DNA of 32,378 nt from Candidatus Saccharimonadota bacterium (lineage in GTDB: Bacteria; Patescibacteriota; Saccharimonadia; Saccharimonadales; Saccharimonadaceae). The notes beneath the pieces were generated by a model. The model was given only the letters and a program-made list of their open reading frames with translations. It made no database searches and was not told the origin of the DNA. The position numbers and the translations under genes are program-made. Within the stretch, counting starts at the first letter, position 1. Each line of letters starts with the position of its first letter. Shown one piece after another: positions 20,769-29,264 of this stretch. The stretch lies in contig JAFRBI010000006.1 of the NCBI GenBank assembly GCA_017404935.1, positions 1 to 32,378 on the forward strand, written 5' to 3'.

Positions 20769-21263
20769 ATGGAAGGTAATAAGTCAAAACCAAGAGCTCT
20801 TCTCGTTTTCGGAGCGCCATGCAGTGGGAAATCTACTTTTAGCGAGAAATTCGCAGATAAATTTGATTTGGCTCTCTATGACTTTGATGAGTTAAAAGTC
20901 AAATATCGTTTGACTAGAAAAAATATTTTATTAATTATCAAATTAATCGCACATACCGGAAAAACTATAATTATTGAAGGTGGTCTTTCTACTGAGAAAG
21001 AGCGCGAGGAAATCCGCAACATTCTTCGGAATGCTGGGTATAATCCATCGCTCGTGTGGATTCAAACAGACGTTACTACTATTAGAAATCGTCTCAAAAC
21101 CCGCTACAAATCTGTAGAAAAGGCTAAGGAAGTCTACGAAAAGGAAGTAGCATCAATGGAAGCTCCTTCTGAGCTAGAAGACCCAATTATTCTTTCTGGT
21201 AAGCATACGTTTGATACTCAGACCAAACACGTTTTGGCTGGTCTTGCTGATGTTGGTAGATAA
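20769..21263 (+). CDS. P-loop AAA-type nucleotide kinase
   Basis: The 164 residues carry Walker A GAPCSGKST (about 15-23), an acidic YDFDELK and a IIEGGLS strand like Walker B and the lid of small zeta-toxin or shikimate/gluconate-kinase-like kinases. LVWIQTDVTTIRNRLKTR resembles the lid region with its Arg pair. It should phosphorylate a small molecule or an RNA/nucleotide end; the substrate is unknown. The longer frame to 20730 starts before the -10 box and is not used. Its end overlaps the next gene. Confidence 0.75.
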   Translation: MEGNKSKPRALLVFGAPCSGKSTFSEKFADKFDLALYDFDELKVKYRLTRKNILLIIKLIAHTGKTIIIEGGLSTEKEREEIRNILRNAGYNPSLVWIQTDVTTIRNRLKTRYKSVEKAKEVYEKEVASMEAPSELEDPIILSGKHTFDTQTKHVLAGLADVGR

Positions 21264-21792
21264 AGAATTTGGTGAGATTATAGTTCGCAGGAACGCGTGG
21301 AGCCGTAATGTAAAATTTACGGTTTCTACGTCTGGGCGACTTTCGATGAGTGTGCCAAAACATACTCCAGATTTTTTAGTAAAAAGATATTTAAATTCTA
21401 ACCGCGAGGCAATTAGAAATAAATTGCCTTTAAATGACCCAGCTACCCAAAGAACGCGTGATTACCAGAAAAAAGTTTTAATGAAAAAAGCCAAAGAATA
21501 CCTACCATATCGTTTAGAATATTATGCTAAGTTATATGGTTATAAATACGAGAAATGTCGTTTAACTCACGCTAATACTAGATGGGGCTCTTGTTCTTCC
21601 AATAAAACTATTTCTCTTAATATTGGCTTGATGAAATTACCGGAACCTTTGCGCGATTATGTGATTCTGCATGAGCTCGCACATCTTAATCATATGGACC
21701 ATTCTAAAGCCTTTTGGGAAGAAGTAGGTCGCCACGATAAAAATTATAAAATTCACAATAAAAAGATTAAATTATTTAATCCCGGGGTCTAG
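21250..21792 (+). CDS. YgjP-like zinc metallopeptidase (DUF45)
   Basis: The 180 residues include ANTRWGSCSSNKTISLNI, then ILHELAHLNHMDHSKAFW, the HExxH...H zinc site of YgjP/DUF45 and SprT-like metallopeptidases. No signal peptide or membrane helix is seen, so it is cytosolic. The ATG at 21250 overlaps the end of the kinase gene by 14 nt with no ribosome binding site, so it is probably translated by coupling. An ATG further upstream would add a short hydrophobic stretch in the kinase's coding sequence and is unlikely. Confidence 0.85.
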   Translation: MLVDKEFGEIIVRRNAWSRNVKFTVSTSGRLSMSVPKHTPDFLVKRYLNSNREAIRNKLPLNDPATQRTRDYQKKVLMKKAKEYLPYRLEYYAKLYGYKYEKCRLTHANTRWGSCSSNKTISLNIGLMKLPEPLRDYVILHELAHLNHMDHSKAFWEEVGRHDKNYKIHNKKIKLFNPGV

Positions 21793-21819
21793 ACAAATCG
21801 ATTTTGCTTGTGCTATAAT
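21790..21819 (+). promoter_or_regulatory. Promoter of the sortase gene
   Basis: TAGACA (21790-21795), 18 bp, TGCTATAAT (TATAAT at 21814-21819). The leader of about 17 nt holds TGGAGG. Confidence 0.7.
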
Positions 21820-21842
21820 ATAAGCATAAGTGGAGGTTTGAA

Positions 21843-22334
21843 ATGGAGTTAAAGCGAGGTATCTCCTTTCGTAAAATATTTACTATAATATATATAGTGT
21901 CGTTTTTGGCATATGCGGCATTTAGTTTTGTGCCGGCCGATGGTACGGCCTATACTATCGATGGTGGGTTAATTATACCTAGCATCGGGCTGACTTCTGG
22001 GGTCACTAAGCTAGAGCTACACGATCACAAGTTAGACACTCCTGATTCAATTGTGGGTTCATATTCCCAAAACACCAACAAGACTTTCTTAATTGGCCAT
22101 TCTAGCACTATTTTCAAGAATCTTTATCAAGTGAAGATTGGCGAAACTATTACATACAATAATACTGACTATACTATTACTAGTATGGAAATTTTCAAGA
22201 AGTCTGATATTGATATGAAGGATGTTTTGAAAGCCGAAGAAAAAGACACTTTGGTTATTATGACCTGTGCCGGTGAGGTTATGAACGAAACCGACGCTAC
22301 ACATAGATTAATTGTTACAGCTATAAGGAATTAA
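21843..22334 (+). CDS. srt: Sortase
   Basis: Sortases are cysteine transpeptidases that attach secreted proteins to the cell wall or build pili. The 163 residues have an N-terminal membrane helix (about 12-30), a beta-barrel starting at IPSIGLTSGV, the catalytic His86 in FLIGHSS, Cys142 in IMTCAG and Arg155 in HRLIV. The short size and single anchor suit class D or E enzymes. It has TGGAGG 6-7 nt before the ATG. No LPXTG-type substrate is evident in the window. Its 3' end overlaps GH97 (convergent) by 14 bp. Confidence 0.9.
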   Translation: MELKRGISFRKIFTIIYIVSFLAYAAFSFVPADGTAYTIDGGLIIPSIGLTSGVTKLELHDHKLDTPDSIVGSYSQNTNKTFLIGHSSTIFKNLYQVKIGETITYNNTDYTITSMEIFKKSDIDMKDVLKAEEKDTLVIMTCAGEVMNETDATHRLIVTAIRN

Positions 22335-24228
22335 CTTTTTCTAGTTCAATTGCAAAGCCGCCACCTGGCGCCATATAGATTTCTAGTGTGTCTGAGTTTT
22401 TGACGCGTTTTTGAGATATTTTTATACCGTATGGGTTGTCGCGAAAGTGCGCGTCTTTTGAATCTAAATATAAATGAGCTTTGTATATTCCGTCATCTAG
22501 AAAATCTAAATTAAATTTAACAGTTCTTCCATCTTGGTCGGTAACACCACCAATATACCAATTTTCAGAATTTCGGTCTTTTCTCGCTACTACATAAAAA
22601 TCGCCGATTTCACCTAAAAGCGGCACGGTTTTTTCAAAATTAGTTGGGACTTTTTTGATAAATTCAAATAGCTCTGGGAATTTTTCTTCATACATAAATG
22701 GACGATCGGCCGCCATTGCCATTCCAGAATAAATCGTAACAAAATAAGCCGCTTGACGAGCCAGGGTAGTAGAAATTCTTTTAACACTATTTGTGATGTC
22801 AAAGATGCCGTTGGTATAATCCATTCCACCGGCAAGTAATCTAGTATACGGAATATAACAAGCGTGAGACGGACGTAGCGCGCCACCTTCGTATTCTTGC
22901 CCACGAGCGCCTTCGCGAGTGAGTAAATTTGGCCAAGTGCGTTCAATGCCAGTACCTTTAATTGGTTCGTGAATGTCAAGCATAATTTTTTTCTTGGCGG
23001 CAAGTTCTACGGTTTTTTGATAGTGATTTACGCCAGCTTGTGAGTGGTGATATTCTTTTTTGCCGTTAATTACTATTTGACTGCCAGCATAACCAGTTTT
23101 GATATAATGAATACCATTTGCTGCATAATAATTATAGGCAGCTTCTAGTTGAGCTTCGTAATTATCGACAAAACCCACAGTTTCGTGATGCCCGACTAGC
23201 TCAATATTTTTGGCCCGAGCATAGCTTGCAACTTCTTCCAAATTAAAATCTGGCGTAGCAACGGTAAATTTATTATTAACACCGTTTTCGAGCCAATTGC
23301 CTTCCCAACCTTCGTTCCAGCCTTCGATTAAAAGTCCTTTAATGCCCAAGCGCACCGCGGCATCAATATATTCTTTAGCATGAGCCGTTGTAGCACCGTG
23401 ACGTTCGCCAGGCGCCCAAGTCCATTCACCTACATACATCGCCCACCAAATACCAATAAATTTAAGTGTCTCTACCCAAGAAAAATCGCCTTTTGGTGGC
23501 TCGTTTAAACAATACATCACGCGATTTTTAGTTAAATCGATGGCAGAATTTGCAATCATAATTAAACGCCAAGGTGTATTAAATGGTAATTTTACGTGCG
23601 CCTTGGTATCGTCCGAAAGCGGCGTAATATTAGAAGACAAAATATTTTCTCCGTTTAATTTAATCGTCATTGAACCATAATCATAGAGCGCGGCTTCGTG
23701 AATAGAAAGATAAAGATTTTCCGGGGTCTTAATAGTGAGTGGAGTATGAACCGAACCTTCTATGTCGTAAAGTTTGATAGCTTCGTAATTATATTCATAG
23801 CGATCTGGCATAAAAGCCGGAATTTGCCAACAAGTAGAATCTAAATTTATATTAAATTCAGTAAGCTCGTCTTCAATTGTGGCAGTTTCTTGATTTTTAG
23901 GAATTTCATAACGAAACGCCACGGCATCATTAAACACGCGAACTTTTAAAATAAATTTTTCAAATTTAAATTCGGCTTCGGTATAAAAATTTCTGACAAA
24001 TTGGTCCTCTCCCCAGGGGAGTTCAAAAGTTTCGTTAAAACGCAAAGTTTTAAAAGATTTTAAGTCGAACTTGGGAGATTTTAAATTCGCGATTTCAATA
24101 TCTAAGTTTGAGTTTTTGATGATTTCTTTATTGTTATAAAAAACGCGATAAAAAATCTGGCGAGGGGTAATTTCTAATTCGAATTTGATTTGCCCATCTG
24201 GAGAGAAAACAGATTTTAACCGTTTCAT
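22321..24228 (-). CDS. GH97 alpha-glucosidase/alpha-galactosidase family protein
   Basis: GH97 enzymes cleave alpha-linked glucose or galactose. The 635 residues have an N-terminal beta-sandwich (about 1-250), a catalytic barrel (250-530) and a small C-terminal beta domain. Family motifs are ERHGATTAHAKEYIDAA, EGWNEGWEG, GHHETVG (346-352), YIKTGYAG, DIHEP (418-422) and ERTWPNLLTREGARGQEYE. The position held by the nucleophile Asp in retaining members reads Gly in KTGY (377-380), and Glu350, Glu421, Glu439 and Glu445 are available, as in the inverting SusB type; this assignment is from memory of the family. No signal peptide is present, so it appears cytosolic, unlike the periplasmic Bacteroidetes enzymes. 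The -10 ends 7 nt before the ATG. Confidence 0.88.
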   Translation of the reverse strand: MKRLKSVFSPDGQIKFELEITPRQIFYRVFYNNKEIIKNSNLDIEIANLKSPKFDLKSFKTLRFNETFELPWGEDQFVRNFYTEAEFKFEKFILKVRVFNDAVAFRYEIPKNQETATIEDELTEFNINLDSTCWQIPAFMPDRYEYNYEAIKLYDIEGSVHTPLTIKTPENLYLSIHEAALYDYGSMTIKLNGENILSSNITPLSDDTKAHVKLPFNTPWRLIMIANSAIDLTKNRVMYCLNEPPKGDFSWVETLKFIGIWWAMYVGEWTWAPGERHGATTAHAKEYIDAAVRLGIKGLLIEGWNEGWEGNWLENGVNNKFTVATPDFNLEEVASYARAKNIELVGHHETVGFVDNYEAQLEAAYNYYAANGIHYIKTGYAGSQIVINGKKEYHHSQAGVNHYQKTVELAAKKKIMLDIHEPIKGTGIERTWPNLLTREGARGQEYEGGALRPSHACYIPYTRLLAGGMDYTNGIFDITNSVKRISTTLARQAAYFVTIYSGMAMAADRPFMYEEKFPELFEFIKKVPTNFEKTVPLLGEIGDFYVVARKDRNSENWYIGGVTDQDGRTVKFNLDFLDDGIYKAHLYLDSKDAHFRDNPYGIKISQKRVKNSDTLEIYMAPGGGFAIELEKVNSL

Positions 24229-24235
24229 ATTTATT

Positions 24236-24257
24236 ATTATAGCATATGTGGTAAAAT
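24236..24257. promoter_or_regulatory. Divergent -10 pair in the 35-bp gap between GH97 and capA-like genes
   Basis: The minus strand has TGCTATAAT (24236-24244), 7 nt before the GH97 ATG. The plus strand has TAAAAT (24252-24257) after TGTGG, 6 nt before the ATG at 24264. Any -35 of either promoter must lie close to or inside the 5' end of the opposite gene. Confidence 0.65.
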
Positions 24258-24263
24258 AGAATT

Positions 24264-25754
24264 ATGAGCAGGAGAAAAGAAAACAAATTGGGCAGATTTT
24301 TAGTATGCCTTTTAATTTTTATTATTTTGGGCGTCGGGACATTCTTTGGCGTGCAGTTCTTTACTAAAACCGGTATTTTTAGAATTCCGGGCGTAGTTTA
24401 TTATGGCGAAGGCTTGAATGAGGCCGAAACCGCTAAATTAAAAGAGATTTTTACTGAGAAAGTAGATCTTGATAAAGACGTAACAATTGATGCTAGATAT
24501 GTTTTGGAACTGCCAGAACTTAGTGCAGGAGAATACCTTTATGATATTTTGATGCCGGTAACTGATTTTTATAGTTCGGAAACGAATGTTGATGTAGAAA
24601 ATGTAGAGCAACTATTTGACGCTGAGTTTCTTGCTGCAAATGGTATTAAATTGATTCCGGTTTCGGAGTTAGATTTTTCGGAAAAATTATTATCTTTAAA
24701 TGGCAAATATTATCTTGATGAATTTACTTCTGGCGCAGTATATAGAATTATTGATTTTAAGTCGGAAAAGTTTAGGGAGGAAATCTGGCCGCTAGTTTCT
24801 GATATGTTTGATAAAACTTTCCCGGGCTCTGATACAGTTTTGACTTTTGCGCAAACCGGCGTAACGGCGCTTTCTCGGGGTATGCACACCAAATTAAAAT
24901 CGGTAAAAGACGGTAGGTATTTTGCAGAGCAAATTGGGCCGTATCTTTCTTCCTTTGATATTACTCATACTTCAAATGAATCTTCATTTACTGACCTTGC
25001 AGCCGATAGGAATATTTGCTCGGACAAAGAATTCTTTAATACGCTGCTTGCAATTGGGCTTGATGTGGTAGAGCTTACGGGCAATCACAACCAAGACTGT
25101 GGTAATCAAGCGGCGTTAGATTCGATTGACATGTATGAAGAAAATAACATTAAGATTGTGGGCGGTGGTAGAAACGCTACCGAAGCTAAGGTGCCTTTGG
25201 AGCTTTCACAAAAGGGCACTAACATTACGATGCTTGGGTTTAATCAATCTACCGGTGGGGCTACCCTTGGTTCTACACCTGGCGCTAACCAATATTATGA
25301 AAATGTAGCAGCAGAGCAAATCAAAGAGGCAAAAGCTCGTGGCGATTTTGTAATCGTTGATGTGCAATATTATGAATGTGCTGCGTATGCGTCTGAATAC
25401 GAAGATCCAATTTGCGACAAGGCTAATTCTTCGGCAGGGGACCAAATTGGCTTCTTCCGCCATTTGATTGACCTTGGGGCTGATGTAGTGGTAGGAACTT
25501 CTGCTCACCAAGCTCAGACTTTTGAACTCTACAAAGACGGGGTAATTTATTATGGTCTTGGCAATCTCTTCTTTGATCAAGTTTGGTGGCCTGGTACCAC
25601 AAGGAGTTTAATTCTTTCACATTATTTCTATAATGGTAAATTGCTCCAGACCAAAATGGTCGGGACTGTTTATGACAAAAATATGCAAACTAGACTTCTT
25701 GATGAAGATACCATGAAATGGTGGATAGAACGTCTAGTAAAAGTTCGTCCTTAG
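24264..25754 (+). CDS. CapA/PgsA-like protein, membrane-anchored
   Basis: The CapA family (metallophosphoesterase fold) takes part in poly-gamma-glutamate capsule formation in Bacillus; many members are of unknown role. The 496 residues have a basic start and one membrane helix (about 11-32). An N-terminal domain of about 180 residues has no motif I know. The CapA domain follows, with VELTGNHNQDCG, NNIKIVGGGRNATEA, DLGADVVVGTSAHQAQ and IYYGLGNLFFDQ. The typical SGD..L start of the domain is not obvious; SRGMHTKLK is at that place. It has no Shine-Dalgarno sequence. No PgsB or PgsC partner lies nearby. Confidence 0.8.
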   Translation: MSRRKENKLGRFLVCLLIFIILGVGTFFGVQFFTKTGIFRIPGVVYYGEGLNEAETAKLKEIFTEKVDLDKDVTIDARYVLELPELSAGEYLYDILMPVTDFYSSETNVDVENVEQLFDAEFLAANGIKLIPVSELDFSEKLLSLNGKYYLDEFTSGAVYRIIDFKSEKFREEIWPLVSDMFDKTFPGSDTVLTFAQTGVTALSRGMHTKLKSVKDGRYFAEQIGPYLSSFDITHTSNESSFTDLAADRNICSDKEFFNTLLAIGLDVVELTGNHNQDCGNQAALDSIDMYEENNIKIVGGGRNATEAKVPLELSQKGTNITMLGFNQSTGGATLGSTPGANQYYENVAAEQIKEAKARGDFVIVDVQYYECAAYASEYEDPICDKANSSAGDQIGFFRHLIDLGADVVVGTSAHQAQTFELYKDGVIYYGLGNLFFDQVWWPGTTRSLILSHYFYNGKLLQTKMVGTVYDKNMQTRLLDEDTMKWWIERLVKVRP

Positions 25755-25763
25755 TGGTATAAT
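25755..25763 (+). promoter_or_regulatory. Extended -10 promoter for the 7TM sensor gene
   Basis: TGGTATAAT begins right after the TAG of the capA-like gene. The leader of about 17 nt contains AAGGAGG. Confidence 0.65.
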
Positions 25764-25786
25764 CATAAACATAATAAGGAGGTCAT

Positions 25787-27133
25787 GTGCATTTTGTATA
25801 TATTCTAGTTATAGCTGTGGCAGTTTTAACAATTCTGGCGGCTTTAGCTTTAGTTTTTGGTAGTTCTAAGTCCGAAAAGCCACATACGTTGTGGTTTTTG
25901 CTTGCCGCTATCGGTGAGGTAATCTGGGCGGTTTCGATTGTCTGGTTTTTGTCGCTCGGAACCGGCAGCTTTGATGAGGCGGCTGCCCCGTGGCTAGTAA
26001 AAGGTATTTATATCGGTGCGCTTGTGATGGACGCGGCACTTCTTGCCTATATTTCTTGGCGTTATAAAGCCGGTAAATGTTTCAGTGTGTTATTTATTAT
26101 TGCTGGTATCGTCCTAGTGGCGCTACTTTCATATGATCCTTCTATTTTATATAGCAAAATTATTCTAGAAGGGGCGGGGAATTCTATTGATATCGTGATG
26201 GGGAGAGGTTTCTATATTGCCTACGCGGTTTACTTCTGTAGCCTTAACTTCGTGCTTTGTCTCTTTATGATTTACCGCATTCGCCACACCGCCAACAAAA
26301 AATCTAAAAAAGGATTCATGTTCTTCTTGATTGGCCTAATGATGACCGGGCTTTTGTCTGGTGTATTTGACTTGGTCTTGCCACCGTTTAGATATGATTT
26401 GATTTGGGTAGGGCCACTTACAATTGGGCTGACTATTTTAGGTTTTTATTTCTCGATCTTAAAATACAAAATGGTATCGCTCAATTCATCGTGGCTTCGT
26501 GTTTTGTCATCAATGGTGATTATCCTAAGCGCCTTTATTGTATATCTTTTGATTTTCCAATTAGTATTCTCAGCGCTATTTAAAGTACCAAATCCGTCGG
26601 TTCAGGTGCTACTTCTAAACTTTATTATGATTGCGATTGTAATTACCTTGGTCCCGGCGTTTATAGAAATTAGAGATATTACCAAGTCTTTGATTATGAC
26701 CAAGCAAATTGACCTTGCTTACATCGTAAAGAAACTTTCGGTAATTAGCCGCAAAAAGATTGATTATAAAGAAATTTCGGGCTTTCTGTCTGAACATGCG
26801 CATTTTTCTTATGTAGCTTTCTTTGTGAAAGATAAATTATATGCAGCAGATGATTGCAAAATTTCTACAGAGCTTCTAACTAAAATTTCGAAACTTCCGG
26901 CACCTACTCACGGAGTTTGGCAAAATATTACCCATCTTGATGTAGGGCAACTTAAAGATTCGGAAATTTCTAGAGTCGCAGTGATGACTTCTGCATCTGG
27001 CGAAGTTCTCGGGCAAATGATTTTTGGAAAACCTGTTTCTAAATCTGCACTCGACCATAAAGATTTGGTTGAAATCGCGATGATTGTAAGCCTAATGGGG
27101 ACGATGATAGAAGATGGTAGCCGCAAGTCTTAA
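25787..27133 (+). CDS. 7TM sensor-like protein with GAF-like tail and no kinase domain
   Basis: The 448 residues hold eight or nine hydrophobic segments up to about residue 300. The arrangement resembles the N-terminal 7TM region of membrane histidine kinases, including the ILKYKMVSL segment after the seventh helix. A cytosolic part of about 150 residues reads like a GAF domain (FSYVAFFVKDKLYAADD ... VAVMTSASGEVLGQMIFG). There is no H-box or ATPase domain. Translation starts at a GTG 4 nt after AAGGAGG; an ATG two bases upstream is out of frame and soon stops. The end overlaps the CAP-domain gene by 20 nt, so the two are coupled. Confidence 0.65.
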   Translation: MHFVYILVIAVAVLTILAALALVFGSSKSEKPHTLWFLLAAIGEVIWAVSIVWFLSLGTGSFDEAAAPWLVKGIYIGALVMDAALLAYISWRYKAGKCFSVLFIIAGIVLVALLSYDPSILYSKIILEGAGNSIDIVMGRGFYIAYAVYFCSLNFVLCLFMIYRIRHTANKKSKKGFMFFLIGLMMTGLLSGVFDLVLPPFRYDLIWVGPLTIGLTILGFYFSILKYKMVSLNSSWLRVLSSMVIILSAFIVYLLIFQLVFSALFKVPNPSVQVLLLNFIMIAIVITLVPAFIEIRDITKSLIMTKQIDLAYIVKKLSVISRKKIDYKEISGFLSEHAHFSYVAFFVKDKLYAADDCKISTELLTKISKLPAPTHGVWQNITHLDVGQLKDSEISRVAVMTSASGEVLGQMIFGKPVSKSALDHKDLVEIAMIVSLMGTMIEDGSRKS

Positions 27134-28076
27134 ACAGACTAAGATGACAATTCTTTTGTCGATTAATGCAGCAGCTATTTTGATTGCCGGGGTTTTGATT
27201 GCGAGTGCGATTTGGCTTAATGGCGGCCTAGATTTTAAGGTAGTAGATGAGCGTTCTGATGAGGTAAACGAAAGTCTTTCGGAGACTGCGATGCTTGATG
27301 CGGAGAGCAATAATGATAATGAGCTTACCGAAGAACAGAAAAAATATATTACTTCTGTGCATACTAATACTGGTATGAATTCGGACCCGGTGCCAGATGG
27401 CGAACTCTGGGCGGGCGATTCTATCTTTATTTACCAGACGGGTAACGTGGATATTTGTGTAGGTGGAGATCTTAAAGATCTTGGCTCGATGTATTGGCAG
27501 ACTTCTAACACTGATGTGATTTCGGGTTTTTATAATTCGGCTAGGACTTGGCTTGGCTATTCGCCGGATACTTGTAGAACGCCAATTATTAAGGGTGTAG
27601 GCAAAACCACTATTACGGCGGGTACTTATGATGGTGCTCGGCGTGATACTATTGATGTGGTGGTTCTTGAGGCACCAAAAGATAAATGGAAATACGAGGT
27701 TTTGTCGCTAGTAAACCAAGAAAGGGTCCGAAATGGCCTAGAAAAGTTGACCTGGGGCGATACCTGCGCAGATGCGGCTGAGGTTAGAGCCGAAGAAATC
27801 GTTACAGTTTATTCACACACTCGCCCAGATGGTTCTTCTTGGGATACGGCTTGTATCGAGCCTTCTGGTGGCTATAATACCTATCTAGAAGGCGAAAACT
27901 TGGTGGTGGGGAGTTCTGCAGTATCGCCAGAAACAGCAGTAGCTGCCTGGATGAATTCCGAAAAGCACCGTGAAAATATTTTAAATCCTAACTATACCAA
28001 GCTTGCTGTGGGGTTCTACTTTGATCAAGACACACAGTATAAGACTCACTGGTCGCAATACTTTTCTAACTTTTAA
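27114..28076 (+). CDS. CAP/SCP domain surface protein, membrane-anchored
   Basis: The 320 residues have an N-terminal membrane helix (about 12-35), an acidic linker (42-75) and a middle beta domain (about 95-190). The C-terminal CAP domain has LSLVNQERVRNGLEKLTW, AEEIVTVYSHTRPDG, GENLV and AVAAWMNSEKHRENILNPNY. The CAP-site His and Glu residues (SHTRPDG, EGEN, SEKHR) are present. Four Cys in the middle and CAP domains may form disulfides outside the cell. The start at 27114 lies inside the sensor gene; a second ATG at 27144 is possible. Bacterial CAP proteins are often wall-linked, but their roles are mostly unknown. Confidence 0.85.
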   Translation: MVAASLKQTKMTILLSINAAAILIAGVLIASAIWLNGGLDFKVVDERSDEVNESLSETAMLDAESNNDNELTEEQKKYITSVHTNTGMNSDPVPDGELWAGDSIFIYQTGNVDICVGGDLKDLGSMYWQTSNTDVISGFYNSARTWLGYSPDTCRTPIIKGVGKTTITAGTYDGARRDTIDVVVLEAPKDKWKYEVLSLVNQERVRNGLEKLTWGDTCADAAEVRAEEIVTVYSHTRPDGSSWDTACIEPSGGYNTYLEGENLVVGSSAVSPETAVAAWMNSEKHRENILNPNYTKLAVGFYFDQDTQYKTHWSQYFSNF

Positions 28077-28097
28077 AAAGACCCACCGAAGTGGGCC
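28075..28097 (-). terminator. Intrinsic terminator after the methyltransferase-like gene
   Basis: On the minus strand GGCCCAC pairs with GTGGGTC around TTCG and is followed by five T. It lies 15 nt after the stop at 28113. On the plus strand the same hairpin follows the CAP gene but lacks a T-run. Confidence 0.75.
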
Positions 28098-28112
28098 TTA
28101 AATAGGGGGTGA

Positions 28113-29186
28113 TTATAGCTTCTGCATCGTGATCATTACAGCGGAAGGAATCTTGTTGAATGTGTCGATTTTATACTCGGCACTAAACTTGATTCCGTGA
28201 TCCCAAAGATGTTTTCTAGCCTTTTCTACCGAGTCAATTACCACTACCGGGTCCTCAGGCAAGTTGATATTCTGCCAATCCAGAATGTCCATTGAGTGGC
28301 GATAGCACGGTGTGCTAGTCTGAAGGTCAAAGAAGAATATTCCGTCTTCATTAAGCAAACCATAGATTGCCGGCACGATCTTGCCATAGAATACGTCTGA
28401 AGGGATATAGCATGCTACTCCGCCAAGGATAATCAAATCTGCATCTCTGCAGTCGGGGTTAGTTAGCTGGCTGGTAAAATCGCCATATTTATACTTAATC
28501 CCCAGGTCCTGTAAACTACGAGGGATAAACAGATCCTCCGGCTTGATTGTCTGATCTTTGTCGAACGCGTAAATATCGGAAGTGCCAAGATACATGTAAT
28601 GATAGCACATCTCGAGCAAGCCGTGACGGCGCATCCAGGCCATTCTACCCGCTCCATAGTCTACAATTTTGGGGCGAATTGAACGGTCCCTCTCGGCGCG
28701 TTCTTCCATTACGCTGATAGCAAGATCGGCAATGTAGAGCTGACGCTCGCGATTATAAACAAACGCAGGGTCGTCATAGACAAACGGAACAATGGGGTCG
28801 TCGGTGTCTAAAATACCTTCGTCCCATTCACCGTTAAGATCTGGGCCAGCACCGTAAGAAATCTCAAGGGCAGTGGCAGGAGAGCGAAATACGTTGATAA
28901 GCCAAGGGAAGAAATATTGCGACTCAGCCCCTCGGTAATCTCTGATAAACTCTGCCAAACCATTGTTCTCCTCGACCTTAGGGCTAACGAAGCCCCATAT
29001 CTTATCGAGATTTTCGACACTTGCGTGTGCGCCCGCCTCATAAAACTGGCGTTTGATGCTTTCTACGGCATCTGCGCTGGTAGGTCCTGTCTGGTTCTTA
29101 TGGATCTCTACGTATCTGTCAAACTCTATGTCTTTGGTAATTTCCGGTCTTTTGACCGGATCAAACAGCAAATTATGTCTCAACAT
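28113..29186 (-). CDS. SAM-dependent methyltransferase-like protein
   Basis: The 357 residues contain IVDYGAGRM (about 174-182) where Rossmann methyltransferases have motif I, then DIYAFDKDQ as the acidic strand 2, ADLIILGGVACYIP and LLNEDGIFFFDLQ as strands 4 and 5. An N-terminal part of about 150 residues before the SAM domain resembles nothing I know and is rich in acidic and aromatic residues. It is cytosolic. The start is the ATG at 29186 with AAGGAGG 9 nt upstream; the earlier in-frame GTG lies in front of that site. Codon use looks more GC-rich than in its neighbours, a possible sign of transfer. Confidence 0.6.
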   Translation of the reverse strand: MLRHNLLFDPVKRPEITKDIEFDRYVEIHKNQTGPTSADAVESIKRQFYEAGAHASVENLDKIWGFVSPKVEENNGLAEFIRDYRGAESQYFFPWLINVFRSPATALEISYGAGPDLNGEWDEGILDTDDPIVPFVYDDPAFVYNRERQLYIADLAISVMEERAERDRSIRPKIVDYGAGRMAWMRRHGLLEMCYHYMYLGTSDIYAFDKDQTIKPEDLFIPRSLQDLGIKYKYGDFTSQLTNPDCRDADLIILGGVACYIPSDVFYGKIVPAIYGLLNEDGIFFFDLQTSTPCYRHSMDILDWQNINLPEDPVVVIDSVEKARKHLWDHGIKFSAEYKIDTFNKIPSAVMITMQKL

Positions 29187-29232
29187 AAAAATCAACCTCC
29201 TTTTTAAGCTACACCACACCCTATTTGTTAAA

Positions 29233-29257
29233 ATTATATCATACTTTGTGCTATAAT
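29233..29257. promoter_or_regulatory. Divergent extended -10 pair
   Basis: The minus strand has TGATATAAT (29233-29241) for the methyltransferase-like gene, 46 nt upstream of its ATG. The plus strand has TGCTATAAT (29249-29257), 7 nt before the ATG at 29265. One of the pair is leadered and the other leaderless. Confidence 0.7.
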
Positions 29258-29264
29258 ATAATAT

